Shown: positions 59,256 to 64,000 of the stretch, piece after piece | How positions within the stretch are numbered: the first letter of the stretch is position 1 | How the letters are laid out: each line of letters starts with the position of its first letter | Translations under genes and position numbers: made by a program | DNA from: Microvirga flavescens | Lineage (GTDB): Bacteria > Pseudomonadota > Alphaproteobacteria > Rhizobiales > Beijerinckiaceae | Reading direction: 5' to 3' | Assembly: GCF_003290125.1 (NCBI RefSeq) | Contig: NZ_QMKH01000003.1 | Coordinates: 124,001 to 188,000, forward strand | Length of the DNA: 64,000 nt | Notes under the pieces: generated by a model | Seen by the model: the letters and a program-made list of their open reading frames with translations, nothing else | The model's database searches: none | What the model was told of the DNA's origin: nothing

Positions 59256-59405
59256 ATGCTCGCTTGGGCTGCCGTCATTTTGACCGTCTTGGGCGTTCTC
59301 ATTTATGCGCTCAGCGAACCTGCAATGGCTTTGCTGAATCTCGCAGAACTTGTGGGAGTCGTTCTCCTCTTCGCGCTGGTTTGCGCGGCTGAAGCCTTCA
59401 ACTGA
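59256..59405 (+). CDS. 49-aa two-TM membrane protein
   Basis: 49 aa: MLAWAAVILTVLGVLIYALS and LAELVGVVLLFALVCAA form two hydrophobic segments. An ideal GGAGG six bases upstream of the ATG supports the start at 59256 rather than the in-frame 59190. No family recognised. It lies between the GTA control region and the RTX gene. Confidence 0.7.
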   Translation: MLAWAAVILTVLGVLIYALSEPAMALLNLAELVGVVLLFALVCAAEAFN

Positions 59406-59583
59406 TCTCAGACGGTTTCTTGCGGGTCGCTCGCAAAGCAGGCAGGGCCTGCCAGCCCCTCAGCTTTCCTCCCCATTGCGACACCTATTTACGCCTGAGT
59501 TTTTGGACTTGCCGCATTCCGCAATCCTGCGCTAACGCTGACGTAACGAAATTTCATGTCATTACTCGCTAACGGATTTCAGC

Positions 59584-61449
59584 ATGTCGAATTTCAAGAT
59601 CGATCCGGCCATCACAATCTCCTCTGATAACTACGCCAGCTCATTTCAAACCGTCGCACTCACCAACGGAATGCTCCTCGTCTTGTGGGAAAAGCAAATT
59701 CCCAACCCTGTCGACCCCGAGGCAGGTGATACCAACCAGATCGTCGGCCAGATTTTCAATGCCGACGGCAGCGCAAGCGGACCTCAGTTCAACATCACAG
59801 CTGAAACGGAAAACTGCACAACCCTTGTCTCGGCTCGTCTCCAGGACGGCCGTGTGGCAGTCGGTTGGCAAAACGAGAGCACAGGCTATGTCCAGGCCCG
59901 CATCCTGGAAGCTGACGGCACGCTGACATCCGCCAAGCCCGCTTTCGATGTCATCAATTCGGCTGGAGCTTCGCTCAATCCCAATGGCCTCATCTCGCTG
60001 CAGCGAGGCGCGGGATATATGTTCCTTCTGTCTACGGCCGGCGGCGAAGTCGCCGTCCAGTTCGACAACGCGAACAATCGCGTCATCACCTCGACGGCGA
60101 TCGGCTCCAAGTCATCGGCAGCGGCATTGCCAGACGGCAGCTATGTCGTCGCGTCATTGGAACTCGATCCGACCAAGGGTCAGTTCTCAATAGTGGTGCA
60201 GAAGTACAATTCTGCCGGGAACCCTAGCGGCTCCAAGCTAACGCTCGGCACGACGGAGTGGGAGTACAACATCTCCCTCACCACTCTGCCTAACGGGAAT
60301 GTCGTGGCGGCATGGCTCGACAATCTAGGCTTCGGCAATGAGATCAAGGCCGCAATCTTCAATCCGGGTTCCGGTGACGTCGTGGTGCCTGCCTTTACGA
60401 TCTCGCCCGCCGACGGAAGCATGCATGCAGTATCGGTCAATATCACAGCACTCCCCGAAAGCGGCTTTGCATTCTCCTTCGAGAAAGTGACTGCTGGCAC
60501 TCCGCAGACCATGTGGTCGGTTTATTCGGACCTGGGTGATCAGGTCGACGGCCCCACCACGGTACCGACCTGGAATGCCGGAGAAGAAGCGGCGCCGCCC
60601 CACCTCGTCATCATGAATGACGGTCGCTATGCCCTTGACTGGCTGAGCTATACGGATACGCCCGCCGGCTCACTCGTCTCGAAGCACCTCCAATTCATCG
60701 ATCCGCGAAATCACGGATCGATCTGGAAGGGCAAGGCCGTCTCCGAGCAATATATGGGGACCGACTTCGCGGACAGCCTCAACGGCATGGCGGGCGACGA
60801 CACGCTTTTCGGCGCAGGTGGCAACGATGTCCTGGACGGCGGCTCCGGGAACGACCGACTGGTCGGTGGCGATGGCGACGATACCTATCGCATCGATTCC
60901 CCCGCAGACACGATCATCGACACCTCCGGCATCGATACCGTTGAATCCTCCATCAGCTATGCGCTGGCGGCCAATCTGGAAAACCTCACCGGCTCGGGCT
61001 GGGCCGCGCTGACGCTCAAGGGCAACGACGGCGCCAACGTCATCAAGGGCGGGGACGGCAACGACAAGATCTACGGTGGGCTGGGAAAGGACACGCTGTC
61101 AGGCGGCGCGGGCAAGGATATCTTCGTCTTCAACACCAAGGTCGACAAGACGAAGAAGAACGTCGATGCGATCGTGGACTACAGCGTGAAGGACGACACG
61201 ATCTGGCTGGAGAACGCCATCTTCAAGGCCCTCGGCAAGAAGGGTACGGAGAAAAAGCCCGCGAAGCTTTCTTCCAACATGTTTTGGGTCGGCACCAAGG
61301 CGCACGATGCGGATGACCGCATCATCTACGACAACAAGAAGGGCATTCTCTACTACGACGCCGACGGCACAGGCCACGGAGCTGCGGTTCAGATTACGGT
61401 CCTGAAGAATAAGCCCAAGCTGAAGTACACTGAGCTTTTCATCATTTGA
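59584..61449 (+). CDS. RTX-type calcium-binding secreted protein
   Basis: 621 aa. The N-terminal about 380 residues are beta-rich with repeated VGQIFNADG / VQARILEADG-type strands. RTX nonapeptides follow (GMAGDDTLFGAGGNDVLDGG, SGNDRLVGGDGDDTYRID, then GGDGNDKIYGGLGKDTLSGG). The C-terminal signal region (YDADGTGHGAAVQITVL) is typical of Type I secretion substrates. No signal peptide. The T1SS export genes are not in this window. Function unknown: adhesion or surface-layer type proteins are common. Confidence 0.88.
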   Translation: MSNFKIDPAITISSDNYASSFQTVALTNGMLLVLWEKQIPNPVDPEAGDTNQIVGQIFNADGSASGPQFNITAETENCTTLVSARLQDGRVAVGWQNESTGYVQARILEADGTLTSAKPAFDVINSAGASLNPNGLISLQRGAGYMFLLSTAGGEVAVQFDNANNRVITSTAIGSKSSAAALPDGSYVVASLELDPTKGQFSIVVQKYNSAGNPSGSKLTLGTTEWEYNISLTTLPNGNVVAAWLDNLGFGNEIKAAIFNPGSGDVVVPAFTISPADGSMHAVSVNITALPESGFAFSFEKVTAGTPQTMWSVYSDLGDQVDGPTTVPTWNAGEEAAPPHLVIMNDGRYALDWLSYTDTPAGSLVSKHLQFIDPRNHGSIWKGKAVSEQYMGTDFADSLNGMAGDDTLFGAGGNDVLDGGSGNDRLVGGDGDDTYRIDSPADTIIDTSGIDTVESSISYALAANLENLTGSGWAALTLKGNDGANVIKGGDGNDKIYGGLGKDTLSGGAGKDIFVFNTKVDKTKKNVDAIVDYSVKDDTIWLENAIFKALGKKGTEKKPAKLSSNMFWVGTKAHDADDRIIYDNKKGILYYDADGTGHGAAVQITVLKNKPKLKYTELFII

Positions 61450-61597
61450 TAATCGCTCCCGACTTTTCTTGCTCAATACATAGGCAGCGTGGGGCCGCAC
61501 CGGTGAGTCGGATACCCTCCCCTATCCGCCATTGGTCGATAGCTCCCGGATTGCGCTTGCGAGCCGTTACGAATCTGGTGTCAATAGAGCCAAGTGA

Positions 61598-62722
<1,125 letters not shown>

Positions 62723-62748
62723 TCCGGACTTGCCGGAATGGCACTCGG

Positions 62749-62772
62749 AGGGGCGACCGCAAGGTCGCCCTT
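62749..62772 (+). terminator. Intrinsic terminator of the TRAP binding-protein gene
   Basis: GGGCGACC-GCAA-GGTCGCCC followed by TTTT, an 8-bp perfect stem. Confidence 0.93.
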
Positions 62773-62882
62773 TTCGTTTCCGGCAGGCCCGAAAAGAAAG
62801 GCTTCCCCATCTTTTCGTATGGGGGGAGGTCTGATATGCGACCGGGCAATTTCTAGTTTCACAGCGACTCACTTTTAAAATT

Positions 62883-63470
62883 ATGCGTTGGACCCTCCGG
62901 ATCGGCCTTCTTCTCTTCTTTGCGTGGGTAATTTTCGCGATTTCCCCCTATGTTGCGCTCTATCGGCTGGCGAAGGCCGTGGAACGGCGCAACGTTGCCG
63001 AGATCAGCGAGCGCGTTAATTTCCGGGCGCTCCGGGGGTCCCTCACCAAGCAACTGGTCGGCGATTACATTCAGCAGGCAAGCGCCGGCAAGGAATTGAG
63101 CACGCTCAGCAGGCAAATTGCCGCGGAAGCCACTGCAACCGTCGCGGACCCCATCATCGCCCAGCTCCTGACCGCGGACGTTCTGGTCGACCTCCTGGAC
63201 GACGGCTGGCCGCAACAGCTCGTCGAGGAGAACACGCGGGCCCTGCGTTTTGACATGAGCCCCGGCTCCCTGCGCAAGGCGTGGGACCTTTTCATGTCGT
63301 CCGAAACACGCGGCTTCCGGATCATCTATTTCACGCTTCCGGCGAAGGCGGAGCCCGCCGAGCGCTATAGGCTGCAGATGCGCCTGAGCGGCTTGAGGTG
63401 GCGGCTGAGCGGCATTGAACTGCCCCCTACCCTGCGCCAGAAACTGATCGCACGACTTCCCCACCGCTAA
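62883..63470 (+). CDS. DUF2939 domain protein
   Basis: 195 aa with an N-terminal hydrophobic anchor (IGLLLFFAWVIFAISPYVAL) and the DUF2939 pattern (LAKAVERRNVAEISERVNFR, ALRGSLTKQL, RLSGLRWRLSGIELP). Likely periplasmic, function unknown. The short upstream region lacks a clear Shine-Dalgarno. Confidence 0.88.
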   Translation: MRWTLRIGLLLFFAWVIFAISPYVALYRLAKAVERRNVAEISERVNFRALRGSLTKQLVGDYIQQASAGKELSTLSRQIAAEATATVADPIIAQLLTADVLVDLLDDGWPQQLVEENTRALRFDMSPGSLRKAWDLFMSSETRGFRIIYFTLPAKAEPAERYRLQMRLSGLRWRLSGIELPPTLRQKLIARLPHR

Positions 63471-63540
63471 AAGGCTTGCGGCAATCGCATGCCCTATTCG
63501 GTGCGAGCCTGCTTCATGACGGGTCCGGCCTTTACCGGCT

Positions 63541-63621
63541 TCAGGTCATGAATATCAGCCATCCCACCATCACCAAAGGCATTGCAGCGCCAAGGATAAA
63601 GCAGAGGACACTCGAAGCCAT
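63541..63621 (-). CDS. 26-aa single-TM peptide
   Basis: A 26-codon ORF reading MASSVLCFILGAAMPLVMVG then WLIFMT. It has AGGAGG seven bases upstream of the ATG. Small proteins of this kind often act as membrane subunits or toxins, but no partner was found. Prediction rests on the ribosome site and hydrophobicity. Confidence 0.5.
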   Translation of the reverse strand: MASSVLCFILGAAMPLVMVGWLIFMT

Positions 63622-63726
63622 GTTCTCGACCTCCTGTCGATAGAACAAGGACTGTCATCGACCGTTCCACTTCTTCTCTCTGTTTTGGCGCCACCAGTCG
63701 GTGCGCTTTGTCACATCTTCGAGACA

Positions 63727-63758
63727 AAGAAAAAGGCCTTCAGATTATGAAGGCCTTT
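63727..63758 (-). terminator. Palindromic terminator near the right end
   Basis: AAAGGCCTTC (63732-63741) and GAAGGCCTTT (63749-63758) with a 7-nt loop. On the minus strand it is followed by a T-rich run (TTTTTCTTT), which suggests minus-strand termination. Confidence 0.8.
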
Positions 63759-63940
63759 ATGACCGATCATGAAAGATCAGCCTTACACTGACTTGGTTCC
63801 GGCAGTCGCCGGCAATTTCGTGATTCAATTTTCGAAGTATTCCGCGTTTTTGCGCGAAATCGCAGCCAGGAAAGCTACGCTCTTGCATTATCCTGCGGCG
63901 GGGTCATTCTCGTAACCTCCCGACTTCGATTTATCTTTAA

Positions 63941-63969
63941 ATCATGCGCCGCATTTATACATGGGTCAA
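63941..63969 (-). promoter_or_regulatory. Possible promoter of a short minus-strand transcript
   Basis: On the minus strand TTGACC (63969-63964) and CATGAT (63946-63941), 17-bp spacer. A transcript from here would run about 200 nt to the terminator at 63732. A 10-codon ORF MTPPQDNARA with GGAGG eight bases upstream lies inside. Confidence 0.35.
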
Positions 63970-64000
63970 TGAGACTGAATTCACTCCGCCGCCGGCCACT

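Noticed and set aside
63494-63727. Minus-strand ORF of 77 aa
   Set aside because: No family, no ribosome site; the 26-codon ORF in another frame has a much better start.

Overview
The window is chromosomal DNA from a GC-rich alphaproteobacterium, most likely a member of the Hyphomicrobiales (Rhizobiales). The evidence is gene content and order: a FeuPQ-type two-component system next to cycHJKL (ccmI-E-F-H), a Deg protease, a second two-component system and glnE; cobT/cobS; xdhABC; a PleC/PdhS-like histidine kinase; and a Rhodobacter-type gene transfer agent (GTA) cluster. Genus was not determined.

Layout. 1-13.4 kb holds housekeeping genes: gph, a tRNA-Val, an L,D-transpeptidase, a DUF971 protein, moaA, an orphan amino-acid-binding protein, a beta-hydroxyacid dehydrogenase, a nuclease, cobT and cobS in divergent orientation, a secreted ADYC-like protein, a TauE/SafE permease, dusA, an enoyl-CoA hydratase-like protein, cueR with its own MerR-type promoter, and ybaK. 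13.5-19.4 kb is a minus-strand purine-salvage/catabolism operon (xdhA-xdhB-xdhC-guaD) followed by ureE. 19.5-25.7 kb carries two VOC-fold proteins, pepN and a large membrane sensor kinase. 25.7-38.4 kb is one co-oriented minus-strand block, feuP-feuQ-ccmI-ccmE-ccmF-ccmH-degP-RR-HK-glnE, with a PepSY-domain protein just upstream of feuP.

38.9-58.5 kb is a complete RcGTA-like structural cluster on the minus strand (g1 small terminase, g2 large terminase, g3 portal, g3.5, a 49-codon ORF, g4 protease, g5 capsid, g6-g9, g10, g10.1, g11 tape measure, g12-g15), extended by a DUF2793 tail-fibre-like gene, a GH108 muramidase and a small holin-like protein. No integrase, repressor or replication genes are present. 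The cluster is interrupted by host-type genes: a DoxX protein, a glycine-zipper lipoprotein with its own terminator, two tandem secreted S1 proteases and a small lipoprotein. All but the glycine-zipper gene point against the GTA genes.

Upstream of g1 there is a near-consensus sigma-70 promoter, a leader of about 125 nt with two mutually exclusive pairings, and an intrinsic terminator whose U-run ends about 10 nt before the g1 start codon. This looks like a transcription attenuator (or an sRNA) controlling GTA entry and is the most interesting candidate system here. The last part (59-64 kb) has small membrane proteins, an RTX secreted protein, a TakP-like TRAP binding protein, a DUF2939 protein, and at the far end a 26-aa membrane peptide and a possible short transcript.

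A 49-bp nested-palindrome repeat occurs twice in opposite orientation (7.0 and 38.5 kb). No CRISPR array, insertion sequence or rRNA was seen.
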